NCBI GenBank assembly: GCA_020081605.1
Contig: JAHREC010000009.1
Location: 2,542,001-2,606,000 of the forward strand
Length of the DNA stretch: 64,000 nucleotides
Origin: Albifimbria verrucaria
Lineage: Eukaryota > Ascomycota > Sordariomycetes > Hypocreales > Stachybotryaceae
Direction: 5' to 3'
Shown here: positions 34,159-47,352 of the stretch, piece by piece
How the letters are laid out: the number at the start of each line of letters is the position of its first letter
Numbering within the stretch: the stretch's first letter is position 1
The notes under the pieces: generated by a model
What the model saw: only the letters and a program-made list of their open reading frames with translations
Databases searched by the model: none
What the model was told of the DNA's origin: nothing
Translations under genes and position numbers: made by a program

Positions 34159-36334
34159 ATGGACCCGTGAGTTTCTTATCTCCTTTGACGCGACGCTCCA
34201 TGCCACCACCACCACACACACGCCTGTCTCGCATCTTTTTCTCTACCATGTCTCGCATATACCGTCATCGCTCCGTGTTTGAGACATCTGCAGAACTCTG
34301 GCTAATCTCCCCAGCTTCGTCCATCTTGCTACCGGCTGGTCCCAGAGTTCCAATCATTCCGCCGCTAAACGACCCTTTGGTCATATGAGATCATTCTCCT
34401 CGCTCTCGAGCTCCGAATCATCCGCCCATAAGCCTCGAACTCCTTCCAGATATCCTTCCATCTCCCATCTCAAGTCCGGATCGACCGCATCATCTCCCAG
34501 ACCCTCCCTCGACGATGAGATGAGTACCCTTCCCGATCCTCGCCATCGCGCGCTGAGCCCGGACCCCGAGACCGGTGCCTCTACCCCTACCCACCATCCC
34601 GATCTGAGCCAAGAGGTCGCCACCCTCAGCACCAAGCTCATCAATGCTATCAACCACCAGACCGTCCTCGACGACACCCTCTCTGCCACCCGCCATGAAC
34701 TCGAGTCGGCCCGCGAAACCATCCGAGAATTGGAGGCCCAGGTAGCCTCCCAGCGCGAAGTCTTGGCCGGCGATGTTTGGATTCGGAGATCAAACCTCGA
34801 CGTCGAGAAGAAGGCAATGCAAGCGGAGAAGAAGGCTATCCAGGCCAAGCTGGCCGAAGAGACTGCCAAGCGCGTCGAAACCGAAAAAGAAAAGAAGAAG
34901 ATTGAGCAAGAGCTGGAAAACCTGACCACTGCTCTGTTCGAGGAGGCCAACAAAATGGTCGTCAAGGCCAAGGAGGAGGCGCAAGCCGAGCAAGAGGTGC
35001 TTCAGCGCAAAATCGACCAGCTCAAGTCCCAATTGGTGGATTCCGAGGGTCTGCTCACATCTCAGCAAGAGCAGCTCTCCGAGCTCAAGCACGTCATGGA
35101 GTGCATGGCCGAGGAACGCCAGACCGAGCAAGCCAACGGCACAGCGCCCTCTTCGCCGGGCCTCACAAAACACGAAAGCACGGAAGACGAGCAACCGCTT
35201 GCAGATGGTAGTGCAGCCCCTCTGTTATCGAGGGCTGCAGCCCAGCTCAGCCACTGAGCTTCCAACACCTCATCCAGCCTGTCCTTCGAACTGATCTGTC
35301 TTCTTACGACGATTTCATCACTCTTGCTCGTGTGTCACGCAAACGCTCCGTTAGCCGAGTATCTTCAGGCTCATTAGGTGGCATCACCGCGCTGACCCTC
35401 GGTCTCGGAGGGTCCACCTCCAGTGCTCACCCGTCTAACGCTTCCACGACATCCCTCAACACCCTGGCACAGACAAACAACAGTGCGCCTCAGTCACCAA
35501 ACACGCCCGCTTCGACTGTGAGCACAGCGTCTGCACCGGGTGTTCCCTTGCCGACTCTCAAGGAAACGCGCTTCTTCAAGCGAGTTCTTGCTGAGGACAT
35601 CGAACCAACTCTGCGCTTGGATGCGGCCCCGGCCTGTCTTGGCTCGCCCGCCGCAGCGTCATCAGCGCCGTGTCTGACGGTACACTTGTTGTGGAGCCCG
35701 TGCCAACAAACTCGCCTTTGGCCGCTATCATTCAGCCGCAGAACTCACCGTGCTCCCTTTGCGGCGATTCTCGCAAAGATCCACTGTATCTGCGAAACCA
35801 CCGGTTCCGAACCAGCGAGGCAGACTCCGCACAGCGCTACCCTCTTTGCAAGTATTGTCTCAACCGTGTCCGCTCCACCTGCGATTTCCTTGGGTTTTTG
35901 CGTATGGTGAAGGACGGCCATTGGCGGGCAAATGGCCAAGATCCGGAAAAGGCTGCTTGGGAAGAGAGCGTCCGGTTGAGAGAGCAGATGTTCTGGAGCC
36001 GCATCGGCGGAGGTGTTATCCCTGCAGGCCACGTTGCAATTCCATTTGAGGCTGAGAAGAGCCCCAGGACGAGCAATGATTTGTCCGTCAGTGCCGTGGC
36101 AGAGGAGGCAGTGGTAGACCAGCCTGACGCACCCACCGAAGCTGTGGAGTCCAACATTCCAGAAAAGACTGAAGCTGAACCAACTCCCACGCCAGCAGCC
36201 GAGACACAGACACAGGCAGCGGCCCTGAAACCAAGAGCGCGCGCAACTCAACGCAATCTCTGGACGCGAAAAGCACGTCGGGTCCAGAGACGCCGAAACG
36301 ACTATCCATTACTATTCCTACTACTTCTGAGTAA
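34159..36334 (+). CDS. SEC2: Sec2-type Rab guanine-nucleotide exchange factor
   Basis: GEF for the secretory Rab (Sec4 type), acting in exocytosis. An 8-nt first exon (ATGGACCC, 34159-34166) splices across GTGAGT...CCCCAG to 34315 and gives MDPFVHLATGWSQ in frame with the long exon. A coiled-coil Sec2p domain covers about residues 90-270 (EVATLSTKLINAINHQTVLD, then ENLTTALFEEANKMVVKA, the conserved exchange-factor core). After a Ser/Thr-rich linker comes a conserved C-terminal block with four cysteines (CSLCGD...PLCKYC) and FLGFLRMVKDGHW, as in fungal Sec2 homologues. Breaks at C4 35217-35220, C4 35627-35630 and AAA about 36229-36231 are each cured by one base; the last leads to the stop at 36332-36334. 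Total is about 680 residues. Confidence 0.9.
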
Positions 36335-37381
36335 CCACCATTCTTTTACGAAGCGTCATATTTAGTGTCCGCAACTTATAGTGTTCCGGGCCAGTAATGT
36401 ATATTGTGTATATTATCCTATATGGAAGTTAGGCTCGCCGCGGGGGTCACGGGAGGGCAACATCGAGCTGTTCACGGCCGAGATGAGAAGGATGCATAAG
36501 GGTTTTCTTTTGTCGTCAGTTGATGTGGGGCAGGGTCTTTAGAGTGGTCAAAACGGCGTTTCTTTGGGACAGAAAAGGCGCAACATGCGGGTTTGATTGT
36601 ATGGGAATTTGGGAGGAAATGACGGGGGCCAGGGTTATCATACGGCCCAAGACATCGTTGTCACGGTACGGCAACGATGGGGAGGGGGAGGATCTGGCTT
36701 AATGATACGAACGAGGTCGCGGACGCATGCGGCAGTGCAGTAATAGACGTGATACCAAATACATTCACATTCGTTGCCTACAGATTACGTGTCGAGAAAT
36801 CGCGACTGCTTGGCCCTTGTGCTCCATGCTTAATGACTTATCGATATTGATAAAAGAGCCCCCATCTTGAGTTTCGAGGACGAGTCCAAAAATAGCATGA
36901 CACGACGAACTACCCACTGTGCACTACCAAGACAATGCAGAAATGCTTTGGTTCAAGCACATGTGAATCTCACACTAGATAAGATGAAACCCAGCCTGGA
37001 GCTGCCAAAGAAGAGCTCAAACCATGCTAAAGCAACCACACGTGGCCGCGCATAAACCGCTTTCGTCTCAACCGTCCCCTCCATTTGCCAGAGCCGGGGA
37101 AAGGGGGCCAGCTTTTCTATCATACTGTACTCTTCTCATTGTTTCAGGACGTACTTCTATAATTTCTTCTACATGCTCAACGCTCAGCTCCTTCCGAAAC
37201 CCACAGTCTGCCGTAGTTTGGTCATCAACATTGGTGATTAGATTGAGAGTGGTAGTACAAAACAAGGGAGAAGACCCAACTAGCAAGGCCCACTCATATC
37301 TTCCAAACACCTAAATTAGAGATCTGTTTTCTTTTACCCCAATAAAACGCAAGTAAATCTTCAATGTGTTCGATACACTGT
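36335..37381. other. Intergenic between convergent genes Sec2 and Pmt1
   Basis: 3' flanks of two genes reading toward each other; no gene seen. Confidence 0.5.
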
Positions 37382-40300
37382 TCATAGCTCATCCTGGACG
37401 GTCGCTTCCTTGTTGTCGCTGGCAGGCTTGGCCTTGGCCTGCTCTGCCTCCTTCTCGCCCTCACGGCTGGCCGCAGCCTCCTGAGGTGGCTTGGCATCCT
37501 CTACCTGAACCGTCTCCTTATCGACTCCTCGACATCTGGGTGAGGGGCGCAACGGCGACGACTTCCTCGGGCCACCCACCGGCAGGCTCGGGGATCTCAT
37601 TGCCCTCACCATCCACAACACGGGTCTTGGTCTCATACTTGGTCTGGAACTCCACCTTTCCTCGAGAGCCTTGATCTGCTCCTCGTTAAGCAGGTTGCCG
37701 TCCTGGTCCCTGTACTCAACCTTCTCCTCCTTAGAAAGGATTCGAGGCTCGTTGGGCTGGGGCGCTCCCGAAATGGCAGCCTCGCTCTCCTTAGGAGGCA
37801 CCTGCTCGAGAGGTTTCTGGGCCTCGTTGTTGGGAACAGGCACAACCGGGGCGGTGCCTGAGCCTCGACGGATTTCACAGCAGCAGAGGAGGTAGCAGTA
37901 GCCGTGACAGAGCTAGAAGACAGGCTAGCAGATGCAGCCTGGGCGGCGTAAGACTCGTACTGTCAAAATTAGTTAGTGTTGATCACAAAAGATTAGAAAG
38001 AGGAGCCATCACTCACGCTGTCGTAGAAAGTGTTGCAATCAAAATCCCAGGTCTTGAACAGCTTCAGACGGTTGCACTCAGCCTTGGTCCACTGGCTACC
38101 ATATGCCAAAGGTGAGAAAAGGGAGAAGACAGCTGCGGAAAGGACCAGGAACACAACGGTGGCGGCACCGTTGACTGCGCTGCTTCGACGTCCTGTCAAA
38201 ACGGTAGGGATTCTGGCCGTCAGATAATCGAAGAGCTGAGAGAAAGCGATGATACCAAAGTAGAGGGCAGGGAAATAGTGGTGAAGGAAGAGCTGACGCT
38301 TCATCAAGAAGAAGGGAAGTAATGCAGAGCCCATCCCAGGACGGAGGTGCCAATCTCGTAGTCAAATCGCTTAACCGTGTTGTTGGAGTAGTCGTTGCAG
38401 CTACGCTGCCAGCGCAGCACGGCCAGGGCCTTGAACAGAATCCAGACAACGATGGTGGCAGTGGTAGACCACCAGATGATGGGGTTGCCCATCAGGTAAA
38501 TCTGAGTGTGGTTCTTACCCCAGAAATTGATACCACGACGCAGGATTGGCCACGAAGGAGGACGCGAGTCCCAAGCATGGGAGTCAGTGAGACCAGCGTT
38601 GGTCCTCCACATGACACCGTGGAGCTCGAGGAACTTGCCGAAGAAACCGGGGTTGTGGTAGTTGACCTTCTCGGTATCCTCACCAAGTTGGGGGTGCTCG
38701 TTGTGCTCAATATACCACAGACTGTTAGGCAGAGAACCGCCGCGGGCGCAAGTGACTTCCTGTTGTTCCGAGGCCCACTCAGGCAGCTTGACCTTGTGCG
38801 AGAAAAGGACACAACCAGTCATCAGATGGACGAGTCTGAACTTGGTATCAATGGTGCGGACACGGCTCTTGGCAACGGCACCGCGGGACTTCTTCTTGAC
38901 GATTTCAACTCGGAAGTAATCATTGGCGTCACCTTCGAAGCCCTGGTAACCGTAGGCTGAAACCTCGTTCTGCCAATCGGCCTCGGTAACGGGAGGTCGG
39001 ACATCGTGGGAGTGCAGGCGGCGGTGGGTGGGAATGTGGTAAAGTCTGAGGACGGTGCCATCCTTGACGTACTGAGGCTCAGGAGGTTGTCCCAGGCGTA
39101 GGTGCTGTTGATGGCCTGGCCGTTGCTGTCCAGGGGCTGAGTCTGGTTCTCGAAGATCCAGATGTTGTTCTCGTCCTTGTGAGGATAGAGAGTGATCTGC
39201 TGCTGCTTGCTGCCAGTTGGGTACATGAGAGGATGAGAGTGCAGGTAACCGCCCTGGGTGTTGACGTGGCGGATGCTGACTCGGCTACCGAGGACGACAT
39301 CGGCGGCGACATCCTTCATGCCCTTGGTGTTGAGGGTGGCCTGGAACTCGGAACTCATGAAACCATCTCCGTCACCGGGGTTAGACAGGGCGGCGAAGTG
39401 GATGGCAAACATGGCCATGTAGAAGGTGGCGGGAACGATGATGAGGCAGAAGACGCGAGCCATGAAGTGCTTGGTCCAAAGTCGCTGGATTATAATTAGC
39501 ATGTTTTGTGCGATTGTGGCCATGGAGCGGCGGGACTTACCATGGTGACGTTCTTGTTGTCACCGAGGAGCACCCAAAGCTGAACCAGGGTCAAGCTTCC
39601 AACCCAGGCAATTGTGAAGAGTCCGACCCATTTGATGCTAACAGTGATTCCCAGGCCAAGACCAGTCATGAGCAGCCAGAACCACCAGCTCAGAGAGAAG
39701 GCCTTCTGAGGTCCAAGCTCGTGCTGGTTGGTGAATGCGTTAAAGGCGAGGGCGGTCAGGGCAGTAGCGAAGACGAGAGGAGAATCGAGGAGGATCAGAC
39801 GAGCCTGAGTGAGGAGACCGTTCTCTGCGCAACGAAGATTAGCCTGAGGGGAGGGAAAGAGGGCACTGGCGCATACGTACCAAAGATGACAAGACCGGCA
39901 CCCATGGCAGCGGTCGCAGTTCGACAACCGACAGCCTTGAGGGTGAAGTACATGCAGGGGACGACGAGGATACCGCAGATGGCAGGGAACAAACGCATGG
40001 CGACGTAAGGCACGCCGGGCTCAAGGTAGTCTTTTCCAATCTCCTTGAAATCAAAGCTTCCGTCGAAACCGGCCAACCAACCGGTCAGGGCGATGAGCAT
40101 CTTGGCCAGGGGCGGGTGGACGTCCATGAAGAACTTGCCCTTGATGTATTTGGAGGCGAAACCACCGAAGCTGGGAGTATTGTTAGCGATCGCGGGCGAC
40201 AAATAGGCGGACGTGAGAATCGATGGGGCACGTACTGGACCTCGTCGAAGACTACGCTGGTGGGCTGGTAGATCTTGTAGACACGGACGACGGTGGCCAC

Positions 40301-40495
40301 GACGATCAGAGCCAGGCCAACCAGGTAGTCGAAGCCCGGCAGCAGGAAGATGTCATTGTCCTCGACGCCATCGGACTGGTACGACTTGTTCTTGGAGGAG
40401 GCGGACTTCTTGGTGTTGGCGGTGACGGTGACGGCGGGAGGGACGGCGACGGCCTGCTTCTCGTTGACGGCACGAGCTGCGTGCGCTTTCGCCAT
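37382..40495 (-). CDS. PMT1: Protein O-mannosyltransferase Pmt1 family
   Basis: ER integral membrane GT39 enzyme of about 960 residues that transfers mannose from Dol-P-Man to Ser/Thr. It starts MAKAHAARAVNEK. Luminal loop 1 has SVVFDEVHFGGFASKY (catalytic DE) after splicing, then FFMDVHPPLAKMLIAL. MIR-domain motifs include VSIRHVNTQGGYLHSH, TLYPHKDENNIW and FRLVHLMTGCVLFSH. Late membrane helices carry MKRQLFLHHYFPALYFG. The VFDEVHFGGFASKYIKG pattern fits Pmt1 rather than Pmt2 (VWDEAHFGKF) or Pmt4. Exons begin 40236-40495, 39881-40170, 39541-39824, then 39484 down; the last intron is at about 37963-38019. A charged C-terminal tail ends VQDEL. At least six single-base losses (for example near 39083, 38318, 37857, 37653, 37546) are each repaired by one base. 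Confidence 0.92.
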
Positions 40496-42628
40496 GGCGG
40501 AGGAATTGGGCGATGAGACGCCTTTGAGGATTGGTCGACGATATTAATGGGACGACGGAAGGGGATGCTGAAAGGAGAGGTTAAAGAAAGTGGTGAAGAA
40601 AGAAGGCGGCAATGATTAATGGGTCCTCATGGGAGAAAGACCCGGTGGAGTAGAAAGGGGAAGGGTAGGAGAAGAGAAGAGCGTGTCGACTCCAGACGTC
40701 AGCCGTGGGGAGAGAGAGGCTGAGCTGAAGAAGGAAAAGAGAGAAAAAAGGAGTCGAGATGGTGATGGATGCGATTCGTTACAATCAGCAAATAAGAATA
40801 ATAAGGGGCTGCAGCTGCCAAAAAGTTGTAGCTACAGTGGCCTCATCTGGACGTTTTCTCTGTCTGGAAGCTCGGGGTCCATTGAAATCGATAGTATGGG
40901 TACTCGCGGCCCCTAAAAATGGATGCCCCATGTATCTCCAGGTAGAGATACAGGTACAGGTACAGGTACGAGCCACCTGGGTTCTCTGCCAGTCTACCGT
41001 ATCCCTTCCCTCACTTGGTGCTGCAAATTTACAAGTAGGATTCCTGGTTTTATTGAGAAATGAATACCAAGTCGCAACAACAATGACCGGGAACCTCCTT
41101 TGCAAGCTATTCCCATCTTCCAACACCCCATCCGTGTCCAACGTCTGTTCGCTCAACGGCGCGCGTGGTGTAGTACCGTGTTAGCGACGATCGCGGCGTC
41201 AGCCTCATCCCAAAGCGTCCCGGTACCAGGGAGCCGTCATCCCAAGGTCCAGGCCCAAGGCCCAAGGTCCAAGGTGCATGTTGCTCTGACATGTGCTTGC
41301 TCGACCTTGACACACCGCATTTCTCGGGAACAGCAAGGCGGCACTGGCACCAGGGCCAAATAAATGGCCAGAAATTTCAATTGTCACTTTCTCATACCGA
41401 TCCAAGAATCCCAATACGTGTTTTCTTCAACGCAGGGTCATGTCGCACTCTCCTCGTCAGATACCTGATCAGGGACTGACCAACTTGAGAGGTACTTGCT
41501 AACATGCCCATGGTGACTCAAAAATTAAGGTACAAGGTCGATGTACTTAAGACAATACCAAGGTACAATCTAGTCCCTGTTCAATTGTCACTGGCGCAAG
41601 CCACCGCAGGAACACCAGCAGTTTTTTTGCTTAAATACGGCATCCTGTAAATACCATCAAGAATATTTGAAGAAGGAAAAAAATTGCAAAACTACCAAAG
41701 ACAATTAGGAGTTACTAAATATACACAAATATTTTCTTCTTCTTCTTTTTATACAGGTAAAGGTTTGAGTTCTTCGAAAGCTTGAAGAGCTCCGTCAATA
41801 CGTTGTTGGGTAAAACCATTCAGGGATCAGATTGAGCTCTTGAGTATCTACTAAGTGCCTAGGTACCTTACCCGAGTACTTAGGTACTTGGCACACAGCC
41901 AGCCAGCCCACTCCATTGTTGGCTTGCATTGGGGTTCTCGTTGGTTTAGATAACTTCAAAGAGAAGTCCGTGTTGTACAGTACAGTATTGTATGCCACCA
42001 CCAGTAACTCATTATTAAGTACAGTATAAGGGATCGACTTGATTGATTTACTGATAGTCTAGGCAACTACCTACTGTCCATTGGGTTTCCCATACCCATC
42101 CGCGCCAACGCTTAGAAAGGTCGGGAGTAGTTATCTGGTTGGTAACCCGCACTGTTAACATGCATTACGGGGAACCAACAGCGGAAAAAGCAGACGTCAC
42201 CCAGAGGTACCTCTACCCGTCATTGGGTTAGCTACTCGTGAAGCACAGAAAGCTCAGCATCTTCACTGCTGTGCATCAACAAGCAGTAACGCAGGCGGGG
42301 CTGGCCTGAATCTCGGCTCTTGAAACCGCGCAGAATCCATTGCCCATGCGTGGACATGTTTTAGATGTCTTGTCCGGCTCAACGCGCTCTGAAACCTACA
42401 TCTAGTGGCGCATTTCACACATGTCCAACAGCTTCCCAGTGCGTGTCCTGGTTACCTCATCCTCATCCTCATTCCATCGCTGCTTCGGCCCCGGAAAAAC
42501 CATGTTCCAGCGCAACCTGGCAGCTGTGCAACGCCAGGAAATTTCGAGACGCGACTCCGATGCCTAGCTCGGCCATCCTCGCCTTTTGCGATTCCATTCT
42601 CCCCTCACTAAGACTGCCACTCCTCGCC
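40496..42628. other. 2.1-kb intergenic region between divergent genes
   Basis: Carries the Pmt1 promoter (left) and the Prp21 promoter (right). It contains an ACAGGT hexamer triplet at 40949-40968, CCAAGG-rich repeats at about 41240-41276, a TTC repeat at about 41735 and clustered GGTACTT motifs at about 41860-41890. No supported gene. Confidence 0.5.
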
Positions 42629-44280
42629 ATGGCAGCCGTCGCAACCAACGGTGATACCGGCGCCTCGCTGGACAACATCAAGCCGCCCGCCGGCGTTGTC
42701 CTACCCCTCGCGAGATTCGAAACATCCTCGAGAAAACCGCCGGTTACGTCGCTCGAAACGGCATCGTCTTCGAAGACCGTATCCGCGACAAGGAAAGCAA
42801 AAACCCAAAATTCAGCTTTCTCAACGAAACCGATGCCTACCATGCCTATTACCAATGGCGACTGAGCGAGATCCGGGCCGGTCGCGGCACCGCAATTGCT
42901 GCGGGCCGTGTCAACGAAGCTGCCACCCCCGTGCCTGAGAAACCCAAGGGCCCGCCTCAGCCTCCCGACTTTCAGTTCTCGGCCCGTATGCCTCGAATCA
43001 ACCAAAAGGATTTGGACGTTATACGATTAACCGCTCTTTTCGTCGCGAAGAATGGACGTCAGTTCATGACGCAACTCGCCCAGCGCGAAGCCGGCAACCC
43101 TCAATTCCAATTTCTCATCCCCAACCATACATTCCACAACTTCTTCCAGCACATCGTCGATCAGTATACCACTTTACTCAGAGCGAGTGGGCTTGGGGGT
43201 GAAGGTGGCAAATTGCAAGAGGAACGTATAGCCGAGCTGGAGCGGAATATCCAAGACAAGTTCCATGTCCTCAACCGTGCCAAGCAGCGGGCCGAATACG
43301 CCAAGTTCCAAGAGCAGGAGAAGCAGAAGAAGGAGGAAGAAGAGGAGCAGAAGGCTGCCGATTTCGCCAGGATAGACTGGGGCGACTTCGTTGTTGTTGA
43401 GACAATCACCTTTACCGATGCCGATGAGAATGCCAACCTACCGCCACCCACCAACCTGTCTGAGCTACAGTATGCTTCATTAGAAGACAGGAACAAGGCC
43501 TCCATCAGTTCCAACCTTAGAATCGAGGAGGCTTTCCCCAGCGAAGAGGATTATAACAGCTTCGCTGCGCCAGCCGCCCAGCCAGCGTATCCCTCCCCAT
43601 GCACCCAGGATACGCACCGCAGCAGCCGGCCCAGGCTGGATATCTTCAACATGGGCAGCAGGGGTACCACAACCACAAAGATCTGCCCAGGAAGAGGAAG
43701 AAGAGCGCCGAATTCAGGAGCGAGCCGAGGCACAGGCTCGCATGCACCAGGCGCAGGCTGAGGCTCGTGGCGGTGTTGCTCCGATGAAGATCAGAGACAA
43801 CTATGTGCCACGTGCTGCACAGAAGGCGGCCAACAGGCAAGGAGCACAGATGGCTCTCTGCCCCAACTGTAAGCAGCAGATTCCAATGAACGAGCTCGAG
43901 GCCCACATGAGGAGTAAGTTGATTCCATCGTTTTATTGCTCACACTGTAGCTAACTGTCATTTCTTTAGTCGAGCTTTTGGACCCCAGATGGAAGGAGCA
44001 GAAGGCAAAGGCAGAGGTCCGCTATGCCGCGTCAAACGTTTCCCATGCAGATGTGGCCAACAACTTGAAGCGTCTCGCCAGTCAACGAAGCGATGTGTTT
44101 GACCCGGTTACAGGACAAGCCATTACAGAAGATGAGCTCGCGAGGCGGAAGAAGGCTGCTATTCATAGCTTTGATGGCAACCCGGAAGGAAAAAGCCAGG
44201 CACACTTGAACCACCTTCAGAGCGTCAACGTGGAGGAACAGATTCGGGCTATACATCAAAAGTTTGCGGATAAGAAGTGA
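42629..44280 (+). CDS. PRP21: Splicing factor 3a subunit 1 (Prp21/SF3A1)
   Basis: U2 snRNP component for prespliceosome assembly, about 530 residues, nuclear. Two SURP/SWAP modules are visible: one from about residue 30 with TAGYVARNGIVFEDRI and FSFLNETDAYHAYYQWRL, and a second with DVIRLTALFVAKNGRQFMTQ and FQFLIPNHTFHNFF. A charged coiled region follows, then a Pro/Gln-rich stretch, a zinc-finger-like CPNCKQQIPMNELEAHMR, and ELLDPRWKEQKAK, which is typical of SF3A1. Exons are 42629-43913 and 43970-44280. Breaks at C4 42704-42707, C4 43595-43598 and G4 43661-43664 are each repaired by one base. The ubiquitin-like C-terminus of metazoan SF3A1 is absent, as I would expect for fungi. Confidence 0.93.
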
Positions 44281-45227
44281 AGAAGCTGAAGAAGCTGAAG
44301 AGAGGAAGCCTTAAGGAATCCAAAGATAATCACTCAGGGTATATGGAATGCCTATTTGAGTCAGAAAATGTCGCATCCCCAGGATGTGTTAAGGCGTTAC
44401 GGCGAGTCTAAGGTGAGGCGAAATGGCTACCTGTTGCAATTCAAAGACTTATTTGGTCTAGCTATGCTATGGAGAAGACAGACATGGTCTTCGTATTCAG
44501 CTAAGTCTATGCACTGCGGGAAATGTCCCCAAAAGCATGCCATCGCTGATGACGGAAGATGACGGCTTGTAACAGCCGGACCAATTTGACAGTACATGAC
44601 AGCGTTAATGCAGGCGCTGGGCCATTGACCACTGCGGTGTCCGATCTGGAGAAGCCAACTGGCCTGGTATCAACCAGCTTGCCATACTGGGCAGATTCCC
44701 GTATATATATGTAACAATAACACGCTAAGTCCAGAATTATGAAGCAGTATCTGTAAATTTATGGCATCAAGCAAGTTTCTATAAGTAGAATTACACGTAT
44801 TAAGTGAGATACGGAATGCATAAGACTGGCAGCTTGGTGATCCATGTTAAAGTGTATCTGATGCTTGGTAGAACACACGTCCATGAACGGGGTTGCTTTT
44901 AGCTCAAGCAATTTTATGTGTACCTGAGAAAGGGCCATGTCATGAGCAGCGTGGTATGAGACGCAGCGGGAAAGGAGTACGCGACATCAATGCTCTCTCT
45001 CTATCTATATACTATACATGTTCTTTCTTGCTTCACTGCTTTCGTCGTTTAGTACGACATCCATTGCGTTCTGAAGTTGCGGTTACCAGCTGCACCTACA
45101 CCAATCCACGCTTACTCGCCAGTAACTGCCGGTGGCCACATGCTATTCATAATCTCAAGTTCGTGATTAGTTTGACCGTGCGATTCTTAATTGCGAATTG
45201 AGTATGTCTGTTGCTAATATGAATCAG
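44281..45227. other. Start of the 13-kb gene-poor secretome island
   Basis: AT-richer DNA with no supported gene. The composition changes within a few hundred bases of the Prp21 stop. Confidence 0.45.
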
Positions 45228-45482
45228 ATGAAATACTACATCCTAGTTACACTTCTTAAATCTGCTACATTGGCAGCCACACAAGGACGATCTTGTAGAA
45301 ATCAGGTCGAATGCAGACAACTTTGTGAACAGGATCCATAGAGAGACGTCAAAGTAGATGGAAAGATGCAGTTCGCATGTGGCTTCAACCTAGTAATTAT
45401 GGCCAAAGGCTATACTTGTATAAGTGACGTGCAATCATGGGTAGGAGAATCACCAAACTTCTAGAAAATAGTACCAGGAGCG
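45228..45482 (+). pseudogene. Decayed paralogue of the 10-cysteine secreted protein at 47353
   Basis: The ATG at 45228 opens a signal-peptide-like start (MKYYILVTLLKSATLAA) and a cysteine pattern (SCRNQVECRQLCEQD) that aligns with the intact copy's ACGDSVACSTVCQQG. An in-frame TAG at 45339-45341 interrupts it. Beyond the stop, in the same frame, KVDGKMQFACGF matches DGKIQFACAVG of the intact gene, and KGYTC matches NGYVC. The frame ends at about 45480, lacking the C-terminal third and five cysteines. The stop cannot be explained by a single homopolymer error, because homology continues in frame on both sides. It lies 2.1 kb upstream of the intact copy on the same strand, consistent with tandem duplication and decay. 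Confidence 0.75.
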
Positions 45483-47352
45483 ATCTGGTCGTCACATTGC
45501 AATGAAAGCGACATACGCACCTTCAAAGTGTTAGAGGAGTACGTGGACAATAAGAAGACTAGAAGAGAAAGAAGACCAAAGTAGGTCATGGCCTGTGCTA
45601 TGCGTGTATTTATTTACCTCGTTTAGATACGCTTTGACAAGTCTGTGGCTTATGAATGCAAATATCCTGCCATTGTATGCCTTCAGAGGCTGAGGAGGTT
45701 ATCTGCATGTACAACACACAGAGGCAATCAAGTAATACTACGAGCTCTATGACTTCATGCATAACAAGTGATAGACCTACATAACTGCCAAATACTGGCG
45801 CTATATGATGATACAATTCAGTGTCAATACTATGTGTGTATAGTACTGGGGAAAGTGATTATGAAGAATGCAAGGTTAAGGCTGAACGGGGACCCAACCT
45901 TGAGGGCGTTAGGGAAACATTTGTATGGCTTCCGCTATAAAAGCCAACACACTTATGAAATATCTTTCAACAAAGTCCTTTGCCATGTTCGGATGTATGG
46001 GTTTATCCGATTCATGCCGGAAAAGATTAAAGAAGTCGTCGTTGTCGTTACACTGTGAGAAGGCAAATTCCCGTTGAACACCCCTCTATGCAGGTGAGGG
46101 TATAGAGACTAACCAGAATGAACCCAGTGACAAATGCGCATTGACTCCTGTGCACATTCACAAGGAAGCAACGGCATGATATTACCCTGACACAGCACAT
46201 GTTCCGTGTCATCACATCCATGACTTGGGTATGACGTGGTAACATAATAACCTACCGCCAATTGCATGGAGGACCAGGGATATTAGCCGTACAAGAAGGA
46301 ATACTCATGACCCTGACTCAAAGCCTGAGAGTAAGGGACATGCTGGCCGGTTGGTCTCGATGGCAGGGCCAATTCACGACACCAATGTTCAAAATGGGAC
46401 TTTATGTGGCAAAGATACGAATATAGCAACGTTGAAATTGAACCGAGGCTTGCGTTTTGGAAATGATACATTAGGTTCCACTACCCAAGCCTGTATGTGG
46501 TATTGGGTTGTACAAGCTGAATATTGAGACAAGGCGGGCAGGTTTAACCAATAGTCTCTGTGTGGACGCACAGAAAGTTGGTTGACGGGCTCATGCCATG
46601 AAATAAGGGCAGCTGGTAATAAATGACGCACGAGAGACAGCTGCCATGACCATCCAGATCTGGTTCGTTTGTGCCGTGGAGCTGTAAGAATTTGACCGAG
46701 ACTTTAACAGGGCCTAATAAGGGATAAAAGATACAACCCCCGCCACCTAGAGCAGCTGATGTCAACTTCTAGCACGAGTACTGTACTCACCGGTTGTGAT
46801 TTCAGGTCAGCTACCGAAACATTTTCACTCTCGGGTCTCTGAGCTAAGTACAACGGAGAACAATTAAAGCACCATGTAGACACGAGTGCACTAGAAAGAG
46901 AAAGTAATAATGAGGTCTATGTGCGGCCCGAATACCATCACATCTGTTCAGGCCATGGTTCCTCTATACGGCATCTCATGTCTTATGTCTTCTGGATGCA
47001 GGCCCCATGTCACGAAAAACGTCACATAAGACACTTGAAGTGAAGGGAAGCTTACGTCTCAGAGAGCTTCGCCCTTAAACTTGTTGAATCAGATCGTATG
47101 GTCCATCCATTTATATTCTGCAGTGCTTCTTCAGATAACACTGATTATAAATGCCATACCTTCTCTCGTTGTTCTCCTTGGTCGATATTGCAATCTAACC
47201 TCTAGCTTACTTCGGTTGTCTATAGCTCCTATATTGACTCCAATTTTTACATTGGCCGCCCCGCGTCCTTTATAAATTCCCAACGTCTCAGCTATCTTAA
47301 CAGTACGAACCTTTACATATCGTTGTGATAGTCCTTTGCTAACGTATGCTAG
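45483..47352. other. AT-rich spacer between the decayed and intact secreted-protein copies
   Basis: No supported gene. A TATA-like CTATAAAAG at 45935-45943 has no convincing gene behind it. A short hydrophobic start on the minus strand near 45588 (MTYFGLLSLLVFLL) is noted but not called. The TATA box of the next gene is at 47271-47276. Confidence 0.45.

Noticed and set aside
42365..42628. In-frame extension upstream of the Prp21 start
   Set aside because: Low-complexity Ser/Pro/His sequence without conservation; the Met at 42629 matches the usual short N-terminus before the first SURP module.
45442..45588. Minus-strand start MTYFGLLSLLVFLL resembling a signal peptide with a possible intron
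   Set aside because: The mature part would be under 25 residues with a single cysteine, and it lies antisense to the decayed paralogue; too little support to call.
45935..46080. TATA-like CTATAAAAG followed by ATGAAATATC
   Set aside because: The ATG is only about 12 nt after the TATA element, and the 40-codon product has no signal peptide or domain.
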